Source of the DNA: BJGN01 sp041159865
GTDB taxonomy: Bacteria > Bacteroidota > Bacteroidia > Chitinophagales > Saprospiraceae
Reading direction: 5' to 3'
Length of the DNA stretch: 64,000 nucleotides
NCBI GenBank assembly: GCA_041159865.1
Contig: JBEAXK010000064.1
Coordinates: 22,492 to 86,491 of the forward strand
Every line of letters starts with the position of its first letter. Within the stretch, counting starts at the first letter, position 1. Positions 38,135-46,986 of this stretch are shown in pieces. The notes under the pieces were generated by a model. That model made no database searches. It worked only from the letters and a program-made list of their open reading frames with translations, and was not told the DNA's origin. A program made the position numbers and the translations under genes.

Positions 38135-38631
38135 TTGTTCTCTATTTTAAAATGAAAAATATTTGACTTTTTAGAGGAATACGTTTCAACGGATGCCAGT
38201 GTTTTTGACCATTTTTTGTACTCCTTTTGGGTGATATAGCCCTCGTCAAAGATCTTTATAGCTAATTCCTTTTCTTCACCTGGTGAAAATTTACCAATGG
38301 GTATAAATTGAGTGGCATTTTCCTTTACCACAGAAGCAGGCATAGTAACAATCAATGATCCAATAAAAAATCCAGCCTTTTCGATATTCTCTTTAAAAAT
38401 GTTTGGCGCATATTTATTGTCTGGTTTAAGAAAAACCGTAAAGGTATTCGTGTTTAAATCAGTAAGAACACTATCTACACCCGTAATTGAACTTAGTTGT
38501 TTGTAAATCGCATTTGAACACATGGAACAAGTGAGACCAGTTGCCAGTATTTCTGCTTTTCTGACCTGGGCAAAGGATGCATTCATAGTTAATAAAACAT
38601 TAACTATGGCAATAAAAAATATACTTTTCAT
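38131..38631 (-). CDS. Exported heavy-metal-associated (HMA) domain protein
   Basis: 166 residues. A signal peptide ends at ASFAQ, followed by a ferredoxin-like HMA domain with the metal-binding CxxC loop GLTCSMCSNAI (MTCxxC-type) and the later GVDSVLTDLNTNTFTVFLK strands. The C-terminal ~70 residues (EEKELAIKIFDEGYITQKEY) are family-specific. HMA loops of this kind bind Cu(I) or similar soft metals. Being exported, it probably sequesters metal in the periplasm. The 11-bp inverted repeat just upstream may be its operator. Confidence 0.85.
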   Translation of the reverse strand: MKSIFFIAIVNVLLTMNASFAQVRKAEILATGLTCSMCSNAIYKQLSSITGVDSVLTDLNTNTFTVFLKPDNKYAPNIFKENIEKAGFFIGSLIVTMPASVVKENATQFIPIGKFSPGEEKELAIKIFDEGYITQKEYKKWSKTLASVETYSSKKSNIFHFKIENK

Positions 38632-38649
38632 GGTTAAATTGATATTAGT

Positions 38650-38672
38650 CTTTAATTGATAATCAATTAAAG
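38650..38672. promoter_or_regulatory. Perfect 11-bp inverted repeat, candidate operator
   Basis: Left arm CTTTAATTGAT and its exact reverse complement are separated by one base. It stands between the Cys-rich gene stop and the HMA gene start, 18 bases from the latter. The single-base centre and lack of a U-tract make a terminator unlikely and a dimeric-regulator site plausible. Confidence 0.5.
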
Positions 38673-38707
38673 AAGTTCGAAATAAAAATTGAATAAAAAA
38701 ATTTGAT

Positions 38708-39055
38708 TTAAGCTATTCTTGGCGGCTGCCAAATGTCTAAATAGTTTGTATTAAAATATCCATTCAAATAATAAAAAGTAGCTTTTCCAATTACTTCTGA
38801 AAATTTAGAACCAGGGTCTAAAACGGATGGAGGTAGAGATATTTGAAAATCAGTTAAGGGACAATTGCAAAAAGGATCGCCACATTTGCCTCCACATCCT
38901 TTGTCCTCACATGAATGTTTATTTTTTTCTAAACAACAGGAAGCTGTTTTTTCATTTGCTTGATTTTCTTTCATTTTACAACATACCCCCTCATTTTCCA
39001 TAGGCACACTATGAAAACTGGCGGTGAAAATGTGAATTAAAATCAGAAACATCAT
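38708..39055 (-). CDS. Small Cys-rich exported protein (DUF6660-like?)
   Basis: 115 residues. An N-terminal hydrophobic segment suggests export. The centre is a Cys cluster (GVCCKMKEN, SCCLEKNKHSCEDKGCGGKCGDPFCNC), 12 Cys in about 50 residues, and the protein ends in WQPPRIA. A Cys/His-rich middle with a C-terminal QPPR-like end is what I recall for small Bacteroidota proteins, possibly DUF6660, that accompany heavy-metal efflux genes; I am not certain of the family number. Context with the HMA protein supports metal binding. First gene of the minus-strand operon. Confidence 0.65.
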   Translation of the reverse strand: MMFLILIHIFTASFHSVPMENEGVCCKMKENQANEKTASCCLEKNKHSCEDKGCGGKCGDPFCNCPLTDFQISLPPSVLDPGSKFSEVIGKATFYYLNGYFNTNYLDIWQPPRIA

Positions 39056-39176
39056 ACTTAAATTTCAAAAATCAAATATAGCTTAAAATCAGATAAAAAA
39101 TTGAAAAAAGGATATGATTATTTATTTATTTCTTAAATTTTATTAACTTGTAAGTAATCTTTTAAAATATTTTGAT

Positions 39177-40229
39177 ATGGAACAATTAACACAAAACAGA
39201 AGAAAATTTCTTTGGTCAATGGGTGCCCTATCCTTTTCTGCAATGACAGGTTCATTAGCCTTTTATTCACCAAAAATTAATAAAGATAAAAAGAATAAAC
39301 GCAATGTCATTTATTCCTTGATTGAAGGAAAATCGAATGAGGATTATATACCGAGTGCTTTTTTTGTTCATTTTGGAGAGGGCTTTAAAACGGGTGATGC
39401 TGCGGTAGAGCGACATTTAGAATATTTTAATGCCATCGATATGGATTTTGTAAAAATCCAGTACGAGGCTGAGTTCCCTCTTTTAAACTCTATAAAGAAA
39501 CCAGATGACTGGGTGAAAATGCCTTTTTATAAAAAAGATTTTTATGAGAAACAGCTGTATGTGGTGAAAGAATTAGTAAAGAAAGGTAAAAAACTGGCTC
39601 CTGTCATTGCAACTCTCTATTCCCCATTCATGAGTGCAGGACACTCAGTTACAGGAGATGTGCTGACGGAACATTTGAAAACTGATCCTGAAAAGGTAAA
39701 GAAAGGAATGGAAATTATTACAGAAAGTACCCTTCTTTTCGCAAATGAATGCATTAAACTGGGTGTTGATGGATTTCTCGCTTCCACTCAAGGGGGTGAG
39801 GGCTTCAGATTTAAAGATCCAACTCTTTTTAAGGATTACGTTAAGCCTTATGACTTGACAGTAATGAATAGAATTAATGAGGCCTGCGAATGTAACGTTC
39901 TACATATTTGTGATTATGTAGGTGATTATGATGACCTTTCTCCTTTCGTGGATTATCCTGGTCAAATAGTAAATTGTTCTATGAAAGTGGCAAATAAGAT
40001 GCTTGAGCCAATAGACATTTATCGTCAATTTAATAAACCTATTTTTGGAGGTCTTGAAAAAAGGGGTCCAATCTCTCAAAATAAGCAAAATGATCTGGTA
40101 GATTCTGTTAAAAAGGTTTTAGAAAAAGCACCAAACCGATTTATTCTTGGAGCAGAATGTGCCTTATTAGGAAATATAGACTGGAAACAGGTTCGAAAGG
40201 TGGTGGATATAGCCCATGGTAACATCTAA
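39177..40229 (+). CDS. Tat-exported uroporphyrinogen decarboxylase-like (URO-D fold) protein
   Basis: 350 residues. The N-terminus carries a twin-arginine signal: R8-R9-K-F-L followed by a hydrophobic stretch (ALSFSAMTGSLAFYSP). The mature part matches the URO-D / corrinoid methyltransferase TIM barrel: AAVERHLEYFNAIDMDFVKIQYE (given in part), FANECIKLGVDGFLASTQGG, FKDYVKPYDL, HICDYVG and IFGGLEKRGPI. True HemE is cytosolic and starts with a conserved arginine-rich loop that I do not see. Likely a paralogue of unknown reaction. It stands alone, convergent with sbcC (12-base gap). Confidence 0.75.
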   Translation: MEQLTQNRRKFLWSMGALSFSAMTGSLAFYSPKINKDKKNKRNVIYSLIEGKSNEDYIPSAFFVHFGEGFKTGDAAVERHLEYFNAIDMDFVKIQYEAEFPLLNSIKKPDDWVKMPFYKKDFYEKQLYVVKELVKKGKKLAPVIATLYSPFMSAGHSVTGDVLTEHLKTDPEKVKKGMEIITESTLLFANECIKLGVDGFLASTQGGEGFRFKDPTLFKDYVKPYDLTVMNRINEACECNVLHICDYVGDYDDLSPFVDYPGQIVNCSMKVANKMLEPIDIYRQFNKPIFGGLEKRGPISQNKQNDLVDSVKKVLEKAPNRFILGAECALLGNIDWKQVRKVVDIAHGNI

Positions 40230-40241
40230 AAATGTAGTCAT

Positions 40242-43200
40242 CTAGGTAGAAATGCATTCTATGGAGCTGTTGCCTCCCAAAGTGGGGATGACTCTTATTT
40301 GTGTGGTTATTCGTTCTTTTAGTTCCGACACATGACTGATGATTCCGATTCTTCGTCCTCGCCTGTATTGTATTTCTTCTAACATAGAAATAGCACTCTC
40401 CAGGGTGGCTGGATCTAAACTACCAAAGCCCTCATCGATAAATAAATTACCAAGTTCGGCTTTGCCGGAGGCTAAATCACTAAGCCCAAGTGCCATAGAA
40501 AGGGAGACTAAAAAAGATTCTCCACCCGATAATGTGCTTTTTGCTGCCCTTCGGTTATTTCCCATGTATTGGTCTATAACATATAAATCGCTGTCGCTTT
40601 CCCCCTGTTGAGGCATATCCAGAAGGTATCGGGCATTAATCAAGGCTAAATTTTGGTTCGACGCCTGCAGTAATCTTTTTAAAGTCAATTCCTGAGCATA
40701 TTCATTGAATTTTTTTCCTTGGGCATCTCCAATCATCGTATTTAATAATTCATAAGGACGAAGTGCCTTTTTTTTCTTTTCAATTTCTAGCAATTCCTTT
40801 TCATATTTGATTCTTGCAAGTTCATTGCTTTCCATGATATGTCCAATACTGCCTTTTTGCGTAAAGAGGCTTGAAATGTTTTTTTCCAGTTGATCCAGAT
40901 CTTCCAATACCTGAGAAAGATTTAAATCAGGATTATCTTGTATTTCCAGATTTTTAAGCTCCTCCTTATAGTTTTCTTTGTTTGTTTGATGGGTATGAAA
41001 AAGCTGGTCTAATCGATCTTTTTGGGAGCGAAATTCTTTTCTCTCTTCGGAGGTAAGATGGATACTTTCCAATGCCTCAGGAGAAGGGAATCCAGCTTTC
41101 TGAAGATTTTGCATAAAATGGCTGTTTAGGCTGGATAATTCCGCCTCGATTTCTTCTTTTTCTATTTTGTGCTTAAATATTTCCCGGGTTAAAGCTGCTG
41201 AATAAGTAAGGTACTGCTGCATAGCTCTGGGCTCTTCCGTCAAATGATTTAGCGGATTTTCAATTTGTGGCAATTGGTCCAGCTTTTCTGTGGCTTCCAT
41301 TAAAAGTAAATGTGCCTCTTGTGCTGCACGTTTTCTTTGTTCTAATTCTTCAAGATTCCTTTGTATATTCTTTATGATTTCATGAAGACCAGTTTTAGTT
41401 AAATCCAGATTCTTTTCCAATTGTTGGTATTCTTTGTCCAGCTCCTTATACGCTTCGTGTTTTTTCGACATACTATCCAAATAAGATTTTATCTCAGTGA
41501 AATCGGAGATATTAAAATTTTCACTAAAAAAGGAAAGGATTTCATTTTTTTCAGCCTCAAGTTTATCAAAATGATATAGTTTGTCCTTTTCTTTTTGCCA
41601 TTTTTCCTGCAAACTATCCAATTGATTTAGAGCTGTTTTTATAGATTGTATATCTTCTTTTTGTTTTGAGTTTTCTAAAATTAATGTATTTAACTCTTCC
41701 ATAGAAGTGTTAAGATTTTCATTTTCATTTAAAAATTTCAACGTTTGTTCGGAATGAAAGAAAACCTCCTTTTGATAGGTTATATCTCCAATTCTTGATT
41801 CATTACTCACAGTTTCCGCACTTTTCTGAGATATTTTTTTTCCTACTTCTTCTTTAGTGGCGATTAAATTTTTGAGGGATGTATCAAGAAAGCTGCGTTT
41901 TGAGGATATAAGTTGATCTGATATTTCAGTAATTCCAGGATGATGAGTGGAGCCGCACAAAGGACAAGGCTCACCTTCTATCAGGTTTTCCCTGAGTAGA
42001 GCTAAATCTTTTTTCTTTGATGCTAAAGCAAGAATTTTTTCAATTTCTGACAATGCATTTGTATGTTGGATTATTTCGTCTTCCAGGTTAACCATTTGAT
42101 TTTTTAAGGAAGTTAATTCCTCATTTAAAGAAGCATTATTTTGAAGTAACTTCTGTAAATCGTTCTCAAGACTAAGGATATGTTTAAGTTGGACCATAAC
42201 ATGACCTAACTGGTGCTCAACTTCAATAATTTCATCAAATGCCTTTTCAATCTTACTTCGTTCGCCTAACTTTCGAATATCCTCTATTTGAGCAAATAGG
42301 TTTCGTTCTTCCTTTATAACCGTATTCCTTGCATCTTCCAGTTTGGTATGAAGGTTTAAGCCTAACTCCTGGAAAAGGGTATTTCTATGGTTAACTAAGG
42401 AATGATAGGTTTGTTGCCCTTGAGGAAGTTTTTCGAATAAAGGTATATCCGCTTTAAATATTTCTATTTTAATCTTGGCTTCCTTCTTTTTTTCCTCAAT
42501 TTGGCGGACTAATTTCGATTTATCATTTTTTTCATTTTCTGATTTAACATAATTCTGATGTGCTTTTTCTTGTTCGGAAAGAGCAGACCGATAGCCTTCA
42601 TTTTTCTTGTTTTTATCGTCCAAGGCAGCATGAATGGCTTTCAGTTTTTGTGACAGAACCTCGATAAATGAATCTTTCGACAGTGAGACATGAAACAGGC
42701 CTGACCAGTAAGATATTTTATCCTCAATCAGTTTTTCATTAAGTTCTAATGAAATGTTATTATTAATTATTTGCTGATTAAGTTCATTAACTAAACGATT
42801 CTTTTGATTTATTACTTCCTGGTCATTGAGCAAAGGATGAAAACTATCATAAAGATCCAGTCTTTTTCTATAGGGTAAAAAAGTACTGTTTTCCTTGTCC
42901 CATGAAATTAAATCTGCTTCGACCTTGTTTAATAAACGTGTAAACTTATCTATATTTTCTTTTGTCTTTTTCAAGGAAGATTTAATCCCTTTTTCTTCAT
43001 CCAGCAGGACAAACTCTTTTTCGAGGGCAACTAATTTTTGTTGATAATTTAAAGTTTCTTCCTCTGTAAGCAATGGAATGTTTTCCAATGCTTTTTTGTC
43101 ATTCTCCAGGTTATTCTTTAGGTTGGTATATTGTTCAAATACTTTTTTACCCACTTTCCTATAGATGTCATCTCCCGTTATTTTTTCCATTAAAGCATAT

Positions 43201-43721
43201 CTTTCCTCTTTGCCTGCATTTAATAAAGCAGAAAATTGACCTTGGGCCAACAGTACACTTCGCGTAAATTGAACGAAATCGAGGGAGGTAATCTGAGTGT
43301 TTCTAATGGGGACTTTTGTATTTGTCTCAATTAAATCCCAGTCATTTTTGGAAGGATTAAAGCAAGAAAGTTCCTGTTTTCTGTCATTTAAATTACCATT
43401 TCGGTTAAAGGCAATGGACCATTGACTTTTGTAAAGAATATCTTCCTGCATATATTCAACCATAACAACTGATTCGGTTGCACCTTTGCTTATTAATGCC
43501 CCCGATTTAGACAGCGATGTGCTGGTTATGGTATGATCTTGTCTGGGTGATGCATTATAAAGAGCCAGACAAACGGCATCTAAAATGGTACTTTTTCCAG
43601 AGCCGGTGGGACCTGTGATGGCAAATAAAGGGCTATCAGCCAAAGGTTTTTTATTAAAATCAATATGATGTTCACCTGCCAGGGAGTTCAGGTTTTTGAT
43701 ATAAATTTTTTGAATTTTCAT
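40242..43721 (-). CDS. sbcC: Exonuclease subunit SbcC (Rad50-like SMC ATPase)
   Basis: 1159 residues. Walker A GPTGSGKST is at 37-45. Long coiled coils (~170-550 and ~640-1000) flank the zinc-hook CxxC in GEPCPLCGSTHHPG near residue 590. The ABC signature LSGGESFLVSLSMALGLSDLAS (given in part) and Walker B LFIDEGFGSLD are near the C-terminus. With SbcD it forms an ATP-dependent double-strand nuclease that cleaves DNA hairpins and blocked ends. It is coupled to sbcD with a 3-base gap. Confidence 0.96.
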   Translation of the reverse strand: MKIQKIYIKNLNSLAGEHHIDFNKKPLADSPLFAITGPTGSGKSTILDAVCLALYNASPRQDHTITSTSLSKSGALISKGATESVVMVEYMQEDILYKSQWSIAFNRNGNLNDRKQELSCFNPSKNDWDLIETNTKVPIRNTQITSLDFVQFTRSVLLAQGQFSALLNAGKEERYALMEKITGDDIYRKVGKKVFEQYTNLKNNLENDKKALENIPLLTEEETLNYQQKLVALEKEFVLLDEEKGIKSSLKKTKENIDKFTRLLNKVEADLISWDKENSTFLPYRKRLDLYDSFHPLLNDQEVINQKNRLVNELNQQIINNNISLELNEKLIEDKISYWSGLFHVSLSKDSFIEVLSQKLKAIHAALDDKNKKNEGYRSALSEQEKAHQNYVKSENEKNDKSKLVRQIEEKKKEAKIKIEIFKADIPLFEKLPQGQQTYHSLVNHRNTLFQELGLNLHTKLEDARNTVIKEERNLFAQIEDIRKLGERSKIEKAFDEIIEVEHQLGHVMVQLKHILSLENDLQKLLQNNASLNEELTSLKNQMVNLEDEIIQHTNALSEIEKILALASKKKDLALLRENLIEGEPCPLCGSTHHPGITEISDQLISSKRSFLDTSLKNLIATKEEVGKKISQKSAETVSNESRIGDITYQKEVFFHSEQTLKFLNENENLNTSMEELNTLILENSKQKEDIQSIKTALNQLDSLQEKWQKEKDKLYHFDKLEAEKNEILSFFSENFNISDFTEIKSYLDSMSKKHEAYKELDKEYQQLEKNLDLTKTGLHEIIKNIQRNLEELEQRKRAAQEAHLLLMEATEKLDQLPQIENPLNHLTEEPRAMQQYLTYSAALTREIFKHKIEKEEIEAELSSLNSHFMQNLQKAGFPSPEALESIHLTSEERKEFRSQKDRLDQLFHTHQTNKENYKEELKNLEIQDNPDLNLSQVLEDLDQLEKNISSLFTQKGSIGHIMESNELARIKYEKELLEIEKKKKALRPYELLNTMIGDAQGKKFNEYAQELTLKRLLQASNQNLALINARYLLDMPQQGESDSDLYVIDQYMGNNRRAAKSTLSGGESFLVSLSMALGLSDLASGKAELGNLFIDEGFGSLDPATLESAISMLEEIQYRRGRRIGIISHVSELKERITTQIRVIPTLGGNSSIECIST

Positions 43722-43724
43722 GTT

Positions 43725-44957
43725 TTATTTTTCAGTTTGAACTTCTTCTATCAGTTGATTAAACAGGGTAAAGCAAACTTCTTTGTCCTCCTCATCCCAA
43801 GGATTTGAATTTAAAATATTTTGGAAAACCTGGCTGGGGTTTAAATCGGCCAGCGATAAATCGGACAAACCAGAGAGAGGCTTTATATTATTTATAAAAG
43901 TATATCTATAATTTGCGATACGTAAATCCTCTTTTTTTTCCTGTGCTAATTCGTCAATAAAAGCAGCAATTTCTCTTCCGATGGCAGGGTTATAATTTTC
44001 CTCTAAAATCGCAATATCTACCAATAAAGGCAAAGGTTTGTTATTTTTTAAATGAATCAGCTCGTTTTTCACGGTTAAAAAATCACCTTCCACCCTTTTC
44101 AAGTCCCTAAAAACGGGAATTTTTATGGCTTCGCTGGTTACTTGATTTCCCTCAATGGAAATCAGACGCAGTCCTTTTTGTTGTTTTCTTTCCGAAAAGC
44201 TAAGAGCTATAGGCGAACCACTATACCAGATATGCTTTGACCCTTGAACGTTTTGTGGTAAATGGATATGTCCCAGGGCAACATAAGCAAAATGTTCGAC
44301 AGGGAAGCTTTGGGCACTAATACTTCCTAAATTTCCAACCTGTATCTGTCGTTCGGAATCCGATACTGAAACTCCACTGGCAAACAGGTGTCCCATTGCA
44401 ATAACAGGAATCTCTTTTTCCTGATAGACCTGACAGGCTAATGCCACCTGTTCATAAAATTTATGTATACCTTCTCTGACAGCTTGTTGAATGGATTCAT
44501 TACTTTCATCTAATCGCGGGGTCCGAATATCCTGATCTTTTAAAAAGGGGACGGCAGCAACGACCACGCCAGGTTTATTCTCATTATTAATGAAAACAGG
44601 AATTAGAAGATTTTCAATCTCTGTACTTGCATTTCCTACAACATGTATGTTTAAATGATGTAAAATTTCCTTTGGTGCTTCCAGCATAGCTGCTGAATCA
44701 TGATTTCCAGCTGTGATAATCACTTTTTTTATGCCCATCGGAATGAGTTGAGCTAAAAACTGATAATATTGTTGACGGGCATAATTGGGAGGGTTGGCTT
44801 TATCAAAGATATCTCCTGAAATAAGAATAGCGTCAGGACGATACGCAGGAATGCAGGTTTCAAGTAACCATGCGATAAACAATCGGTGATCTTCTTCTAA
44901 GGATTCATTATATAAATTTATTCCTAAATGCCAGTCGGCGGTATGTAATATTTTCAT
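43725..44957 (-). CDS. sbcD: Exonuclease subunit SbcD (Mre11-like)
   Basis: 410 residues. The Mre11-type phosphoesterase motifs are in order: ILHTADWHLG, LISGDIFDKANP, ITAGNHDS, AMGHLFASG and ALGHIHLPQ, giving the Asp/His/Asn ligands for two metal ions. The length agrees with SbcD. It is the nuclease subunit for the SbcC gene immediately downstream. Confidence 0.96.
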   Translation of the reverse strand: MKILHTADWHLGINLYNESLEEDHRLFIAWLLETCIPAYRPDAILISGDIFDKANPPNYARQQYYQFLAQLIPMGIKKVIITAGNHDSAAMLEAPKEILHHLNIHVVGNASTEIENLLIPVFINNENKPGVVVAAVPFLKDQDIRTPRLDESNESIQQAVREGIHKFYEQVALACQVYQEKEIPVIAMGHLFASGVSVSDSERQIQVGNLGSISAQSFPVEHFAYVALGHIHLPQNVQGSKHIWYSGSPIALSFSERKQQKGLRLISIEGNQVTSEAIKIPVFRDLKRVEGDFLTVKNELIHLKNNKPLPLLVDIAILEENYNPAIGREIAAFIDELAQEKKEDLRIANYRYTFINNIKPLSGLSDLSLADLNPSQVFQNILNSNPWDEEDKEVCFTLFNQLIEEVQTEK

Positions 44958-44975
44958 TTTTAAGCTAAATTAAAC

Positions 44976-45014
44976 AAAAAAACCACCGGAAAACAAATCC
45001 CGATGGTTTTTTTT
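44976..45014 (-). terminator. Rho-independent terminator of the fasciclin gene
   Basis: A 14-bp stem with one mismatch (44976-44989 with 45000-45013), a 10-base loop and a run of T on the minus strand lies 20 bases beyond the fasciclin stop codon. It insulates that gene from sbcD. Confidence 0.8.
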
Positions 45015-45033
45015 AAACGACGAAGAGCACCAG

Positions 45034-45546
45034 TTATTTTGGCAACACAACAGAATCAATAACGTGAATGACACCATTGTCTCCTTTTAGATCAGTCACT
45101 AAAACAGTAGCAACACCACCATTTTCGTCTGTAAGGATTACCTTTCCATCCTTTAAACTTACGGTAAGTTTACCACCACTTACGGTGGTAACTTCTACTT
45201 TTCCACCGCCATCTGTAATAGCTTTCACCACCGCAGCTGCATCCAGATTTCCAGCGATAACGTGGTAAGTTAATACCTTTGTTAAAGTAGCTTTATTCTC
45301 TGGCTTTAATAAAGTAGCTACAGTTCCTTCTGGCAGTTTAGCAAAAGCTGCATTTACAGGAGCAAATACGGTAAACGGACCTTTACTCTGAAGCGTTTCT
45401 ACTAAACCAGCGGCAGTTACAGCAGCAACTAAAGTGGTGTGGTCGTTTGAACCAACTGCAATATCAACAATTGTTTTTTGTGCCTGAGCGGAAGAAAACA
45501 AAGCGCTTACTGCTAAAAATACTAAACTTAAAAAATTGGATTTCAT
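45034..45546 (-). CDS. Secreted fasciclin-domain protein
   Basis: 170 residues from the ATG at 45546. The upstream in-frame ATG at 45615 would put 23 polar residues before the signal peptide MKSNFLSLVFLAVSALFSSAQA, so it is rejected. One fasciclin (FAS1) domain has the H1 motif FTVFAPVNAAFAKLP, YHVIAGNL and the H2-type NGVIHVIDSVVLPK. Single-domain FAS1 proteins are adhesion or extracellular-matrix proteins. Divergent from the helicase gene. Confidence 0.93.
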   Translation of the reverse strand: MKSNFLSLVFLAVSALFSSAQAQKTIVDIAVGSNDHTTLVAAVTAAGLVETLQSKGPFTVFAPVNAAFAKLPEGTVATLLKPENKATLTKVLTYHVIAGNLDAAAVVKAITDGGGKVEVTTVSGGKLTVSLKDGKVILTDENGGVATVLVTDLKGDNGVIHVIDSVVLPK

Positions 45547-45639
45547 GTTTTTGTGTTTATTTGTGACAGCATAACGGGATTGTTCATAAATAGTTGCGAA
45601 ATTTGTGTTTTTCACACTTTTCTATTCATCTTTGTGTCA

Positions 45640-46965
45640 ATGGAAATAAATAATAAAATAAAGAAGATATTAGAAAACCTCGCTATTCCAATGCTTAATG
45701 ACATGCAGGTAGAGGCATTTCAGGCAATAAAAGAAGAGTCGGAGGTCATTTTATTAGCACCAACAGGTTCCGGAAAATCGCTTGCTTTTCTTTTGCCTAT
45801 TTTTGAACTGATAGATGAAAATAATAAAGATATTCAGGTTTTAATTCTGACGCCCACCAGGGAATTAGCCATTCAACTGGAACAGGTATGGCAAAAAATG
45901 AAAACAGGCTATAAGGTGAACACTTGCTACGGTGGCCATACCATGTCTGTGGAGGTTCAAAATCTGAGCCAGCCTCCTGCTGTTCTCGTTGGTACGCCAG
46001 GACGATTATTGGATCACCTGGACAGGAGGTCATTCGATCAGAGAAAAATTAAATTTCTCATTTTAGATGAGTTTGATAAGTCTTTAGCCATGGGTTTTCA
46101 AAACCAGATGGCTCATATTATCAAAACGCTTACCGGTTTGAAAAAGAGGATTCTTGTTTCAGCTACTCAAAAATTGCAAATTCCCGATTTTGTTGGGATT
46201 TCAACCCCAGTTACTTTGCTTTTTTCATCAGTTGGTGAAAAAAAGACAGAAGGCTTGAATCTTAAGGTGATTTATGCACAGACTTTTGATAAACTGGACC
46301 TCCTGTTTGATTTGTTGTGTTACCTCGGTTCATCTCCCTCCATTATTTTCTGTAATCTTAGAGGAACAGCCGATGAAGTTAGAGCCCGATTAGAGGAAAA
46401 GGGAATATCAAGTGGTTGTTTTCATGGTGGTATGTCACAAACTGACAGGGAAAAGACACTTATTTCCTTTCGAAATGGCAGTATTATTTTTCTCATTTCT
46501 TCTGACTTAGCTGCCAGAGGGTTAGATATTCCCGAGGTGAGAAATATCATCCATTTTGAAATCCCATCTAAAAATACAGATTTTATACATCGTAACGGTC
46601 GAACCGCCAGAATGCACGCTGAGGGAAATGCTTTTCTCTTGATAGGCAAAAACGAAAAATTACCTGTCTATTTATCTGCTCCTCCGGAAACATTTGAAAT
46701 CCCCGTGGTCGATTCTCTTCCTGATCCCTCTCCTTGGGTCACGCTTTATATCAGTGGAGGTAAAAAAGATAAAATTAGTAAAACAGATATTGTTGGCTTT
46801 TTCATGAAAAAAGGCGGACTCGATTTGCATGAAATTGGTAAAATTGAGGGTTTGGACTTTATGTCTTTTGTTGCCGTAAACAAAAGCAAAGTAGAGGATT
46901 TGTTAATTAAGGTAAAAAATGAAAAATTAAAAGGTAAAAAATACCAGGTTCGATTGGCCAGATGA
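45640..46965 (+). CDS. DEAD-box RNA helicase, DbpA-like
   Basis: 441 residues from the ATG at 45640; the longer frame from 45553 adds a peptide with no resemblance to the family and overlaps the divergent promoter. Motifs: Q-motif region (AIPMLNDMQ), I APTGSGKS, Ia TPTRELAIQ, TPGRLLDH, II DEFD (A replaced by F), III SATQ, V RGLDIPEV and VI HRNGRTAR. The C-terminal ~75 residues (WVTLYISGGKKDKIS ... YQVRLAR) match the DbpA RNA-binding domain, which targets 23S rRNA hairpin 92 in E. coli. Likely role: large ribosomal subunit assembly. Confidence 0.9.
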   Translation: MEINNKIKKILENLAIPMLNDMQVEAFQAIKEESEVILLAPTGSGKSLAFLLPIFELIDENNKDIQVLILTPTRELAIQLEQVWQKMKTGYKVNTCYGGHTMSVEVQNLSQPPAVLVGTPGRLLDHLDRRSFDQRKIKFLILDEFDKSLAMGFQNQMAHIIKTLTGLKKRILVSATQKLQIPDFVGISTPVTLLFSSVGEKKTEGLNLKVIYAQTFDKLDLLFDLLCYLGSSPSIIFCNLRGTADEVRARLEEKGISSGCFHGGMSQTDREKTLISFRNGSIIFLISSDLAARGLDIPEVRNIIHFEIPSKNTDFIHRNGRTARMHAEGNAFLLIGKNEKLPVYLSAPPETFEIPVVDSLPDPSPWVTLYISGGKKDKISKTDIVGFFMKKGGLDLHEIGKIEGLDFMSFVAVNKSKVEDLLIKVKNEKLKGKKYQVRLAR

Positions 46966-46986
46966 CCTGACTTAAATGAATGATAA

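Noticed and set aside
40242..44957. sbcC/sbcD as part of an anti-phage system
   Set aside because: Standard SbcCD motifs and the absence of defence partners fit ordinary DNA repair.
45553..45639. N-terminal extension of the DbpA-like helicase
   Set aside because: The extra residues are unlike the family and lie in the divergent promoter region; the ATG at 45640 gives the normal start.
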